This document shows, in pieces, positions 1 to 9,854 of a DNA stretch of 64,000 nt. The translations under genes were made by a program, and so were the position numbers. Within the stretch, counting starts at the first letter, position 1. Each line of letters begins with the position of its first letter. The notes under the pieces were generated by a model. It made no database searches. It saw only the letters and a list, made by a program, of their open reading frames with translations, and was not told the origin of the DNA. This DNA is from Nematostella vectensis (lineage: Eukaryota > Cnidaria > Anthozoa > Actiniaria > Edwardsiidae): the NCBI RefSeq assembly GCF_932526225.1, contig NC_064040.1:4523681-4587680 (forward strand), given 5' to 3'.

Positions 1-810
1 TACTGCCTGGACCATCAGTCTGTATGGTACTGCCTGGACCATTAGTCTGTATGGTACTGCCTGGACAGTGTACCAGGAGGGAGGTGTTGACAAGGTATGT
101 AGTGGTTGGACCATCAGTCTATATGGTACTGCCTGGAGCATCAGTCTGTATGGTACTGCCTGGACCATCAGTCTGTATGGTACTGCCTGGACCATCAGTC
201 TGTATGGTACTGCCTGGACCATCAGTCTGTATGGTACTGCCTGGACCATCAGTCTGTATGGTACTGCCTGGACCATTAGTCTGTATGGTACTGCCTGGAC
301 AGTGTACCAGAAGGGGGTGTTGACGAGGAAAGTAATGGTTGGACCATAAGTCTGTATGGTACTGCCTGGTCAGTGTACCAGGATGTGTTGACAAGGTATG
401 TAATGGTTGGACCATAAGTCTGTATGGTACTTCCTGGACAGGTGTTGACAAGTTATGTAATGGTCATACCATTAGTCTGTATGGTACCACCTGGACAGTG
501 TACCAGGAGGGTGTTGACACCTTGTTGAAGTATGTAGAGGTTGACTATCAGTCTGTATGGTACTGCCTGGACAGTGTACCAGGAGGGATAGCCATCTGAG
601 ATAGTGTATACAAACCACTCGAGAGGGGTTTTTCGCTATAAAACCCCGGGTAAACGCCATTGCCGGCTACAGGGGGAAGGGACAAGGTATATAGAGGTTG
701 GACCATCAACCTGTTTGGTACTGCCTTTACAGGTGTTGACAATTTATCTAATAGTCATAACTTCAGTCTGTATGGTACTGCCTGGACAGTGCACCAAGAG
801 GGAGATGTTC
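1..810. repeat. 27-bp minisatellite with longer composite units
   Basis: From the window edge to about 325 a 27-bp unit (core TGGTACTGCCTGGACCATCA) is repeated head to tail. From 325 to about 800 units are more diverged and carry insertions such as a GTGTTGACAAGGTATGTA segment. It is open in several frames because 27 is a multiple of 3, so the ORFs here are artefacts. It probably lies in an intron of the discoidin gene that ends at 1243, and it is cut by the window start. Confidence 0.9.
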
Positions 811-1096
811 AAAAGGTATTTTACATGTTACAGTGGCAGATTCGGACTCCTAAAAATCGGCTGATGGAAAACAAGAAAATGGACATAAAAAGGGGTGGAT
901 AATGCAAAGAATATACCTAAAAATTATCAAATTGGGGTGTGATATTGTACCCAATCACCCCCTCACTGCCCTTGTATTACTTTGCCTACAGATGTTCTCC
1001 TTTACAAGGATAGCTCTCCTTCACTATCCTTACCTTAGACTTCAACTTAGTGTAGATTTTTTTCTTTGCTTATTTAAAGGACCCATTTTTTTCCAG

Positions 1097-1243
1097 GTGT
1101 TTAATGCAAACCTCAACAACAACATAATTGTGTACAATCGCTTTACTCCTGCACTGAGAGCAAAGTTCATCCGCTTCTACCCAAAGACCTGGAGTTACAT
1201 ATGTGCATTGCGTGTGGAGCTATATGGCAAAGGCATCATATAA
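1097..1243 (+). CDS. Last exon of a discoidin (F5/8 type C) domain protein, partial
   Basis: A pyrimidine-rich acceptor (TTTTTTTCCAG) precedes an exon in phase 0 that encodes 48 residues and a TAA stop. The peptide contains FTPALRAKFIRFYPKTW followed by ALRVELYG, the final two strands of an F5/8 type C (discoidin) domain, a secreted or cell-surface domain that binds carbohydrate or phospholipid. The usual last cysteine after LRVELYG is replaced by lysine and three residues follow. The rest of the gene must lie upstream, mostly outside the window; I could not find another exon in 1-1096. The family call rests on one short exon, but the motif is characteristic. Confidence 0.72.
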   Translation: MFNANLNNNIIVYNRFTPALRAKFIRFYPKTWSYICALRVELYGKGII

Positions 1244-1382
1244 AGTAGAAATGTCAAGTCCTGTAAGATGCATGATTTTGCTGTTTTATCTATTTATCTG
1301 CAGGAGCTCTTTTTTAAAAGGATACATATGACATGAAGACTAACTAAGCATGAAAAATGCATATATCCTGTACTTAACTTTA

Positions 1383-1615
1383 CAGTGAGGACACAGAAAG
1401 TGGGCAATGCTGAACAACTTTGACTAATCAGAATCAGCTTGAGCACCGTAAACATTTTGACGTATGTGTAGTCAACCGTTTTCGTCTGTTGATTGAGCAT
1501 GGAAACACCCTAACCTGATTGGCTTGAACTTATTTTTCAAAATGTTTACGGTGTTCAAGCCGAATCTGATTGGTCACAGTTGTTCAGGATTGCCCCGCTT
1601 TCTGTGTCCTCACTG
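1383..1615. mobile_element. MITE-like foldback element with TA target duplication
   Basis: The left end CAGTGAGGACACAGAAAG is matched in inverted orientation by CTTTCTGTGTCCTCACTG at the right end. Inner parts also pair (AAACATTTTGAC with CAAAATGTTT; GAATCAGCTTGA with its complement). Both ends are flanked by TA. Length 233 bp and no coding capacity suggest a non-autonomous DNA transposon, possibly of Tc1/mariner type because of the TA. Confidence 0.8.
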
Positions 1616-2341
1616 TAATAATTGTCCATACAAGAACTAGACCCATTGTCCTGCAGCAAAAGTTTAATCATAGCTTTCCCCAAATAGGATCTTTTTTCTA
1701 CTAAGCATGCAGGCAGCACATATAAATGGTAGTAAGATTTTAAAGAAATTGCCTAAACGTGTCCATCCCTATATATTTCATGGTTATTTTCTGTGGTAAA
1801 CCAATTGGAAGCCAGAACGATAGCTTTTATTTGCCTTATATTTACAAGGTCCCCGAATCAAATTTACCTAAAAGCTTTATCACACAAAATAATTACCTCT
1901 AAAACTAAAATCTTCAAAAATGTAATGCATGATGTACATACAGTAGCAGATGCTCAGTTATAAATAAAGTGCATGCTCTTAGCCAATCACAAACCTGATA
2001 GAAGGCCAGACATAAAATTATCTATTATTGATATAAGCATCCTTACACTGCCAAACTCAAATAATATGGCAGTTTGGAACTTTATTGATTGTATTTCTCT
2101 GAATGAATTTGATTTGATTGCTTTTCTTCAATGCATCCCCCCAACACACACACACACACACACACACGCATACAAATAACGTTCCGAGTGTCCTGTTGCC
2201 CTTTTGTTGCTCAAGGGTAAATTTCAAAAATAAATTTGGTTTACTTTCGCTATTGGGATACACTAGATAATCCAGTCTATGCTGATCAGCCCAGTGTTTT
2301 TTTTTTACAAAAGATAAGGAAAACATTTTCTATATTTGCCA
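1616..2341. other. AT-rich interval between convergent genes
   Basis: No coding signal seen. It lies between the discoidin-gene 3' end (+) and the selenoprotein 3' UTR (-). It holds a short CA microsatellite at about 2143-2168 and, on the minus strand, a possible AATAAA signal at 2081-2086. Confidence 0.5.
2081..2086 (-). promoter_or_regulatory. Candidate polyadenylation signal of the selenoprotein gene
   Basis: AATAAA on the minus strand about 255 bp beyond the SECIS. It would give a 3' UTR of roughly 700 bp that includes the SECIS. Based on the hexamer alone. Confidence 0.35.
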
Positions 2342-2426
2342 GGATCTAACATACTATATCTTCCAGTCCCTTCCTGAGTGTGTTTCCTCTTTCAGATGGG
2401 GCCATCATTTCATTTGTGTTATATCC
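2342..2426 (-). promoter_or_regulatory. SECIS element in the 3' UTR of the selenoprotein gene
   Basis: On the minus strand a hairpin begins with GGAT and closes with ATCC (helix I, with TAACA pairing TGTTA). The quartet strand AUGA is at 2408-2405, followed by exactly 12 nt and then the apical AA at 2392-2391. The return strand runs TCAGGAAGGGACT and then GGA (2364-2362), which supplies the G and A opposite AUGA. Helix II pairs CUGA with UCAG, CCC with GGG and GG with CU, with a few mismatches. AUGA, 10-13 nt, AA and a facing GA is the eukaryotic SECIS consensus. The element directs Sec insertion at UGA through SECIS-binding protein and the Sec-specific elongation factor. Confidence 0.8.
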
Positions 2427-2496
2427 AAGTACATAGAATGTCTTCAACAAATTCTTTTGTCTAAATCTAGATAAGTATAACTAACTTTCATGGTCA

Positions 2497-2739
2497 ATAG
2501 GGGACTTGCGCTAAGGGATCATGTGACTGTTTGAGTGGCAAACTAGCGCACACTCAGACTTTTAGCAGCAAAATAAATGCAAAAGAAGCAAATTATTCAG
2601 CGCCTCTGAAAAAAACCAGAACCCTTTTTTTTAGAAAGAGTTTAGTTTCATTTTAAGATTTTATTTCTTAACCATTCTCTCATGTTTTGAATTTGTCACC
2701 CAAAAAGGTCACATGATCTCTTAGCGCAAGTCCCTATTA
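2497..2739. mobile_element. MITE with ~30-bp terminal inverted repeats
   Basis: Left end TAGGGGACTTGCGCTAAGGG and right end CTTAGCGCAAGTCCCTA are inverted copies, extended inward by ATCATGTGAC and GTCACATGAT. The interior is AT-rich and non-coding. It sits in the selenoprotein 3' UTR between the stop codon (2781-2783) and the SECIS. Confidence 0.82.
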
Positions 2740-2780
2740 GCTAGAAATGAAAACCAAATGCTCCTGAAATGCTCACTGAG

Positions 2781-5700
2781 TTACTGGTCTGATTTAAGAC
2801 TCTCCTTTAGTTCTTCCAAAGAAGGCCGGTCTAATGAGAACTTACTCTGATGAATAAGTGTCATGTTGCCATGGCAATTAATTATAAAGTCTCCACCCAT
2901 TTGTAACGGGTCATCATTCTCAAAGACGGCTGTTAGCTTCCTGCCAGCACGCTTTTGCTCTGCATAGAACATAAGGGCTGTGATGTTATAGCTTTTGAAC
3001 ACTGACCTCTTCAGACCAAATGCATGGTACAGACGCCTGTCTGGGTCTAGATACATTGGCAATGTACAATTTGTTTGCTCTAACCATTTCTTGGCGCCAA
3101 CCTGATGTAAATAAACAATATGCGGACTTGTGATAAGCTATATAGCTTGTGGTTTCATAAACACTCACCTTGGGCCGTGCTGATGTTTAGAGTACATACA
3201 TACCATGTTTAGGGTATACAGTATGCCTAATATGTTTGATAATTTTGACAATAAAGCAGTGTTGAAATTACACCTACCATATTTAAAGTATATACAGTAA
3301 ATACCATGTTCAGAGCATAGGAATTAGGATAACTTGTCAGCAATTTCTTAACAAAATAAAAAAAAATGCATCCCCAATTTGTGTTGAAAATTGAACTCAG
3401 AGAATAAAACATTTTTAACCCTAATCCGAAATGTTTCCTGCTTTTCAAGTTAGTGAAATACTTTGGTTGTTATATATATTTTTTTTCTCTTAATAACCTT
3501 AATAACCCTAGTGATTGTTGTTTTCAACTCTTAAAACATTTGAATGGTACTGTGTAACCATAGCCTCTTTAGTGTTTGTGACAAGCCCGAGCAATGGAAT
3601 CAAGCATTGTTTCATTTCCTTTCTATTTTATATAGAACCTAAATAGGAAGCTTGGTTTTGTGAGGGCTCGGGCTTGTCACAAACACTAAATAGGCTATGG
3701 TTACACAGTACAGTTGAAATGTCTTGAGATTTGAAAACAACAATCGCTAGGATTATTTTAGACAAGAGAAATAGAAGTATAACAAAAAAAAAGTATTTCG
3801 CTGACTCAGAAAGCAGGAATTTCAGATTAAGGTTAGAAATATTTTATTCGCTGAGTTCAATATTCAATACAAATTGGGGGTACATTTTTGTTTATTTTAT
3901 TAAGAATTCACTGACTAAGTATCCTAACTCCTTTGTTTAGAGTATATACTGTACATACCATGTTTAGAGAATATACCTAATATGTTTGATTATTTTGACC
4001 ATAAAGTAGTGTTAAGATCACACCTACCATGTTTCCAAAGCCAACAACCACCACGTGACCACCTAGCCCCTCAAGTCCCGCCATGTTGGACTGGACAAGA
4101 GCGGTATGGTCACGTCACGGCAGTCATGCAAAGTGACGCAGTAAGATCATCACTAGATGCTTTGGACTGACAGACGACAGAATGTCTCCAAGACTGGTAT
4201 CCCTGTGGACAGAAAAACCAAACAGATGGTCAGGCATTAATGATGATGATGATAAGAACCATTTTAAAAATGCTGCTGATGATGATCATGATGGTGATGA
4301 TGATAATGATGGTGGTGCTGCTGCTGGTGGTGAACATGATGTGAACATGATCATGATAAGAACCATTATTTTAAATGGTGGTGATGATGACAATGATGAT
4401 GGTTATGACAATAATGATGATAATAATGATTATGATGATGATAATAGTTGTGGTGGTGATGACATTGACGATGATAAGGATAATGGAACATAATCATTAT
4501 GTTTTAACATTATCATCTTGATCAACCACTCCTTTGTTATTGTTTATATTTAAAATACAACAGTTTATTTGCAACAAAACTTAAACAAAGACACCCATGA
4601 ATGATTAAGTTAGATTAGATCTTGGTTACTTGCTTGAGGTTAGCCAATGCAAATAGGTGTTTTGTGTGAATAGGGACACAATGTGGCAGGATTGCACTTT
4701 TTAAAAAGACTAGAAAACCCTCCATGGACCAATAGCCCAGAACATTACTTTATTAATATTATTATACTCACCTGTTCCATTCCACATCCACAAGGTTTAA
4801 ATGAAGAGGAGCCTTCCCTCCAAGGGTGACCTCAACATCTTTCTCATCAACCATCTGCCTATCAACACTCCTCAAGAAGTCATCAAACTCTTCCTCAGCT
4901 TCCATCAGCATCTCAGCACTATCTTGTATGCCCGGGTCACTGTACTGTTGACCTATCAAGGCATTCAACTCTTTTCTTCCAGGGACTTCAAGCGCAGTGA
5001 GAACCTGATAGTAATGACCTATCAAAGATCCTAACTTGCTAATTTTACTGCTGAGAAACTCCTCTAGATTGAAGTTCTGCTTGCTCTCAGCTATCAAGGA
5101 AAAGATTGCTTTTTGTAGTTTGTTGAGTTCTTCTGTCAAATATGACGCTGATGGTGGAGGTTGATTCTGTCTCTGGAAAATAAACAAATTTTGTCAATCC
5201 AATCAAAAACAAAATATTATGGAATCATTATAGATCAGACTTTGGTCGTTGGATAATTATATTACTTGTCAATCATTATACACCACCCCCCCCCCCCCCA
5301 AAAAAAAGACACTTTTCAAAAAGAAACCTTCAACAGTTTACTTTCCTCAGGCCAATGGAAACCTCAACGGATAAAAGACAAAAATGTCTACTATTAGAAT
5401 CTGCTCTTAATTATGAAACACATGCTCGAATAAACTTTCAAAATAATCATTGGGAATCATCGGGAGATTGGTAAGTACGTAATTGACCGGAAGTAAATTG
5501 ATGATATTTGCCTATTAATTTAATTTTAATTGCTGTCCCCCTTCTTGAAATCTGCATAAGAAAGCCTCTCTAAGACTTTATTGTCCAGTCGATCAAGCAA
5601 AAGCAGAGTTTAGGTTGATGATAGAAATATAAAGATGCAGAATGTCCTTTCCATTATATTTACACTGGCGCGTTCTTTAGAAATCGAGGTGTGAATTAAC

Positions 5701-5788
5701 ATTGGTCCTACATTGGCATCACAGTTTTACGAACCTTGCTTTCTAGCGCCTTATTCTTTTTACCTGGAGGTTCAACTTCGTCCGACAT
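2781..5788 (-). CDS. SELENOL: Selenoprotein L, Sec-x-x-Sec thioredoxin-fold protein (4 exons, 2 UGA-Sec)
   Basis: Exons on the minus strand: 5788-5735, 5172-4772, 4202-4028, 3101-2781; phases join cleanly and give 316 residues with TAA. Exon 3 reads VMILLRHFA, TGA, LP, TGA, RDHTALVQ, then GHVVVVGFGNM. The TGAs (plus coordinates 4124-4126 and 4115-4117) would be Sec178 and Sec181, in the place of the CxxC of AhpC/TSA-like peroxiredoxin-fold proteins. Exon 4 adds MYLDPDRRLYHAFGLKRS, the conserved downstream part of that fold. SelL is a known family from aquatic animals and some bacteria whose U-x-x-U forms a diselenide; its cellular role is unclear. Residues 19-152 form a helical N-terminal region. 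The start (MSDEVEPP) has a good context (AACATGT), but the exon 1 donor GTTCGT is weak, so the first 18 residues are less certain. A SECIS lies at 2342-2426. Confidence 0.86.
3188..4027. repeat. Long foldback filling selenoprotein intron 3, with flanking direct repeats
   Basis: Arms at about 3290-3600 and 3665-3955 are inverted copies: GTACTGTGTAACCATAGCCT on the left matches AGGCTATGGTTACACAGTAC on the right, and further out both arms encode the same pseudo-peptide FYSLSSIFNTNWG in opposite strands. Outside the arms, a roughly 90-bp segment at 3188-3281 (ending TTACACCTACCAT) is repeated in direct orientation at 3940-4030. The right direct repeat runs into the exon 3 donor. Structure suggests a nested or foldback DNA element. 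Confidence 0.75.
4226..4490. repeat. GAT/GGT-rich simple repeat in selenoprotein intron 2
   Basis: Degenerate GATGATGAT and GGTGGT runs. The + strand ORF through it is aspartate-rich only because of the repeat. Confidence 0.85.
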
Positions 5789-6150
5789 GTTTCTGTAGTG
5801 AACTACCGGTGAGATCGCATGATTGTAGAGACTTTGGATAATGTGACATCTACTAGGCGTTCCGTAAACCACAGGACGACCATTTTTTTTTGTAAAAAAC
5901 GATTTAAAGAAAAATATAAGGAATTGGATATCATTGATATATAAAAACCTTTTTTAAAGTGGAAAAGTTATAAAAAGTCCAGAAAGGGTAACGAAATGGT
6001 AGAATTTCATTATAATTGAATGACTTCTCGTTATTAGGGCTTCCTGTGGTGCCGAACCAGACCCCCTCTGTTAACATTTCAACATGGTCGCCGCTCGAGA
6101 GAATTTCTTAATGAATTTTTGTGGAATTTGAGTCAAATTATTTAATCGAA
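5789..6150. promoter_or_regulatory. Divergent (bidirectional) promoter interval
   Basis: Only 362 bp separate the ATG of the selenoprotein (-) from the ATG of the small membrane-protein gene (+). No TATA box is obvious. Both transcripts must start in this interval, so a shared promoter is likely. Confidence 0.55.
6084..6131 (+). other. Upstream ORF of 15 codons in the 5' leader
   Basis: ATG in a strong context (AACATGG) opens a 15-codon frame ending at TGA 6129-6131, 20 nt before the main ATG at 6151. If transcription starts upstream of it, ribosomes must reinitiate or scan past it. Confidence 0.45.
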
Positions 6151-9110
6151 ATGGGCCGATGGATGAATTTCAGGCTGGTGCTGCATAAATACAACTTATA
6201 TCTCTTGTATGGGATGTGCGGATTAATATTCACGACACAACTGGCCATGATATATGTGCATCAAACCGGCGGACAAGCTACCAGTGAGTACTTATGCATT
6301 TGTCATTTGAAACTACCACCCCGCATGATCACGGGGTCCTTATCATCATCAGTCACTATCACCATCAGTTATTTTCATCATCAGTTACTATCATCATCAG
6401 CCACTATCATCATCAGTCACTATCATCATCAGCCACTATCATCATCAGTCACTATCATCATCAGCCACTATCATCATCAGTCACTACCATCATCAGCCAC
6501 TATCATCATCAGTCACTATCATCATCAGCCACTATCATCAGTCACTATCATCATCAGCCACTATCATCATCAGTCACTATCATCATCAGTTACTATCATC
6601 ATCAGTCACTATCATCATCAGTCACTATCATCATCAGTCACTATCATCATCAGTCACTATCATCATCAGTTACTATCATCATCAGTTACTATCATCATCA
6701 GCCACTATCATCATCAGTTACTATCATCATCAGCCACTATCATCATCAGCCACTATCATCATCAGCCACTATCATCATCAGTCACTATCATCATCAGTCA
6801 CTATCATCATCAGCCACTATCATCATCAGCCACTATCATCATCAGCCACTATCATCATCAGCCACTATCATCATCAGTCACTATCATCATCAGTCACTAT
6901 CATCATCAGTCACTATCATTAGTCACTATCATCATCAGTCACTATCATCATCAGCCACTATCATCATCAGCCACTATCATCATCAGCCGCTATCATCATC
7001 ATCAGTCAATTTCATCATCAGCCACTATCATCATCAGCCACTATCATCATCAGTCACTATCATCATCAGTCACTATCATCATCAGCCACTATCATTAGTC
7101 ACTATCATCATCAGTCACTATCATCATCAGCCACTATCATCATCAGTCACTATCATCATCAGTCACTATCATCATCAGCCACTATCATTAGTCACTATCA
7201 TCATCAGTCACTATCATCATCAGCCACTATCATCATCAGCCACTATCATCATCATCAGTCACTTTCATCATCAGCCACTATCATCATCAGTCACTATCAT
7301 CATCAGTCACTATCATCATCAGCCACTATCATCATCAGCCACTATCATCATCAGTCACTATCATCATCAGCCACTATCATCATCAGTCACTATCATCATC
7401 AGCCACTATCATCATCAGTCACTATCATCATCAGCCACTATCATCAGTCACTATCATCATCAGCCACTATCATCATCAGTCACTATCATCATCAGTTACT
7501 ATCATCATCAGTCACAATCATCATTAGTCACTATCATCATCAGTCACTATCATCATCAGTCACTATCATCATCAGTCACTATCATCATCAGTCACTATCA
7601 TCATCAGTTACTATCATCATCAGCCACTATCATCATCAGCCACTATCATCATCAGCCACTATCATCATCAGTCACTATCATCATCAGTCACTATCATCAT
7701 CAGTCACTATCATCATCAGCCACTATCATTAGTCACTATCATCATCAGTCACTATCATCATCAGCCACTATCATCATCAGTCACTATCATCATCAGTCAC
7801 TATCATCATCAGCCACTATCATTAGTCACTATCATCATCAGTCACTATCATCATAAGCCACTATCATCATCAGCCACTATCATCATCATCAGTCACTTTC
7901 ATCATCAGCCACTATCATCATCAGTCACTATCATCATCAGTCACTATCATCATCAGCCACTATCATCAGTCACTATCATCATCAGTCACTATCATCATCA
8001 ATCACTATCATCATCAGTCACTATCATCAGTCACTATCATCATCAGTCACTATCATCATCAGTCACTATCATCATCAGTAACTATCATCATCAGTTACTA
8101 TCATCATCAGTCACAATCATCATCAGTCACTATCATCATCAGTCACTATCATCATCAGTCACTATCATCATCAGTCACTGTCATCATCAGTCACTATCAT
8201 CAGTCACTATCATCAGTCACTATCATCATCAGTTACTATCATCATCAGTCACAATCATCATCAGTCACTATCATCATCAGTCACTATCATCATCAGTCAC
8301 TGTCATCATCAGTCACTATCATCACTATCTATTGGCTACATTTTCTTGAATTAATTTGGTGGTGGTGGTTACTCCAAACCCCCCAAATCCCCTGACTACA
8401 GCCTTATGGTTACTGATGATGATAGATACTGATCTGGATTATAACATAAAATTACGGTTTGATCACCTCACCACTTAACAGATTCATTCCTATAACGCCC
8501 TTTTTAACTTGATTGTGCTTAACATTTATTCTCTTCTACGAAAAAGATAGACTTTTTACGGCAAAATTTTAGAGGTGAGGTTGGTAAGCACAAGGATGAA
8601 ATCCAGATAATTTTGAAGAACTTCCCTGCATTATGACTTCATTATTTAAGGCTCCTTTGCACAGGTTAATGAATATAATACCCTTTCATTTTTAGTTAAT
8701 AAAGATGATATTTTCAAGAAGGGAGAATACATTGAAAAACTTGAGAACGCTTTTGAAAAATTTACCAAGGTAAGTAATATGATTGATAATGAGGTATCAT
8801 TCCACAATATGAAAATGTTTTAACATTTTTCTGTGTGGATTTTGCATGTGCGTGGAATGCCCTATTGTATGCCCAGTCAAGATGCAGAGAACTAAAATAT
8901 GCTCATATCAATATGAAAATGGATTGGTTTATCTAGTGGAAAATCAAGGATTTATCTAAGGATGGAGGGGTTGTGCTATACATAGACTATTCCAATTATG
9001 ATACTGGTTAGCCCACGCAACTAAACTGTGTTTTTATTAATCATCTGTTTCAGGTAAAGAGTATTGATCCATTTGAGCCAAGTGAAGAGGAAAAACTGAG
9101 GAAAAAGTGA
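6151..9110 (+). CDS. Small single-pass membrane protein, 87 residues, 3 exons
   Basis: Exons 6151-6283, 8696-8769 and 9054-9110 join in phase (1, then 0) through good donors (CCAGTGAGT, AAGGTAAGT) and acceptors. Residues about 16-36 (YLLYGMCGLIFTTQLAMIYV) form one hydrophobic segment after a basic N-terminus. The C-terminal half is charged (DDIFKKGEYIEKLENAFEKF) and ends DPFEPSEEEKLRKK. I do not recognise the family; size and shape resemble small integral membrane proteins, some of which are mitochondrial. The GTG-started extension upstream of ATG 6151 is not used because the ATG has no in-frame ATG before it. Intron 1 holds a 2-kb minisatellite. Confidence 0.75.
6340..8325. repeat. 16-bp minisatellite array, ~2 kb
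   Basis: Unit CACTATCATCATCAGT/C of 16 bp repeated more than 100 times with T/C variants (AGTCAC, AGCCAC, AGTTAC) and occasional gains or losses of 3 bp. Three units make 48 bp, so two frames stay open for hundreds of codons without meaning. It lies in intron 1 of the small membrane-protein gene. Confidence 0.95.
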
Positions 9111-9740
9111 CAAAAGATATGCCTGACACAAGCCAAAGTCAAAAGTCTGTTTCATTATCATCTTGGATAATGTGGTAGCATTGTAGTTTAGAAGGCAGGG
9201 GATTGCATTATCACAAGTCATGTAGAACCATCAGCATACTGTACCCCTGATGTTGCCTGTTTATTTGTTGTTTTTTTTGTTTTTTTTTTGCTGAACAATC
9301 AATTTAAGATTATGAGACTGGAGGATTTATGCAAAACTAGGAGACTCAGGTTTTGCAGGTATAGAATCAAAAGGCAGATTGTCTTCGTGTTTTTTTCAAG
9401 AGTTTTATAAAAAAAAACTAGATAAAGAGTCAACGTGACACTAAAAGAGGCTGCTTAGCAGACTAAGAAGTTAAGACTATGAATGCCTCAAGAATGTCAT
9501 CCTAGCAAAACCAGGGGTATTTCCTCTAAAGATGCAAGAATATTTATTCTTCTGAACGTTCATTTGATGCGGTGTTAGTACCGGATTTGTGAATATTTTA
9601 GAAGTAGATACCCAAACCTTAGGTCTAAATAGAAGTTTTTTTATGTTGTTAATTTTTTTTTTTTTACGATAAAAAAATGTCCGAAATAAAATTTGATCTC
9701 GCGCTGGTTTTTTTGTATGGTCAGCGGCCTTCGCATGCTT
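9111..9740. other. 3' flank and intergenic DNA
   Basis: T-rich and non-coding as far as I can see. It lies between two genes on the same strand. Confidence 0.4.
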
Positions 9741-9754
9741 ATTACCATGGCAAT
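9741..9754. promoter_or_regulatory. X-box-like (RFX) site upstream of a ciliary gene
   Basis: ATTACCATGGCAAT has the form RYYNYY-AT-RRNRAY, a near-palindromic match to the RFX X-box, with only the last base differing from the usual C. It is 101 bp before the ATG of a predicted axonemal gene, which is where X-boxes normally lie. Confidence 0.55.
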
Positions 9755-9854
9755 GGCCTCGAGTGTTCTTTCGAACGCAGTCATCGAGCACTCGAATGGC
9801 GTTCGAACATCTGGCGCGCGAGGAAATCAGTTCGTAAAACCTATCCCATTTTAG

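Noticed and set aside
4028-4202. Reading the two TGAs as stops in a broken peroxiredoxin-like pseudogene
   Set aside because: Frame, splice phases and conserved sequence are intact on both sides, the spacing is U-x-x-U, and a SECIS follows; decay would not give this combination.
4182-4493. Aspartate-rich 103-codon ORF
   Set aside because: GAT simple repeat in a selenoprotein intron; antisense to real coding sequence at its start.
6121-7856. Overlapping ORFs of 325 and 520 codons, Ser/His/Ile-rich
   Set aside because: They are translations of a 16-bp tandem repeat in an intron; only the first 133 coding bases (6151-6283) are a real exon.
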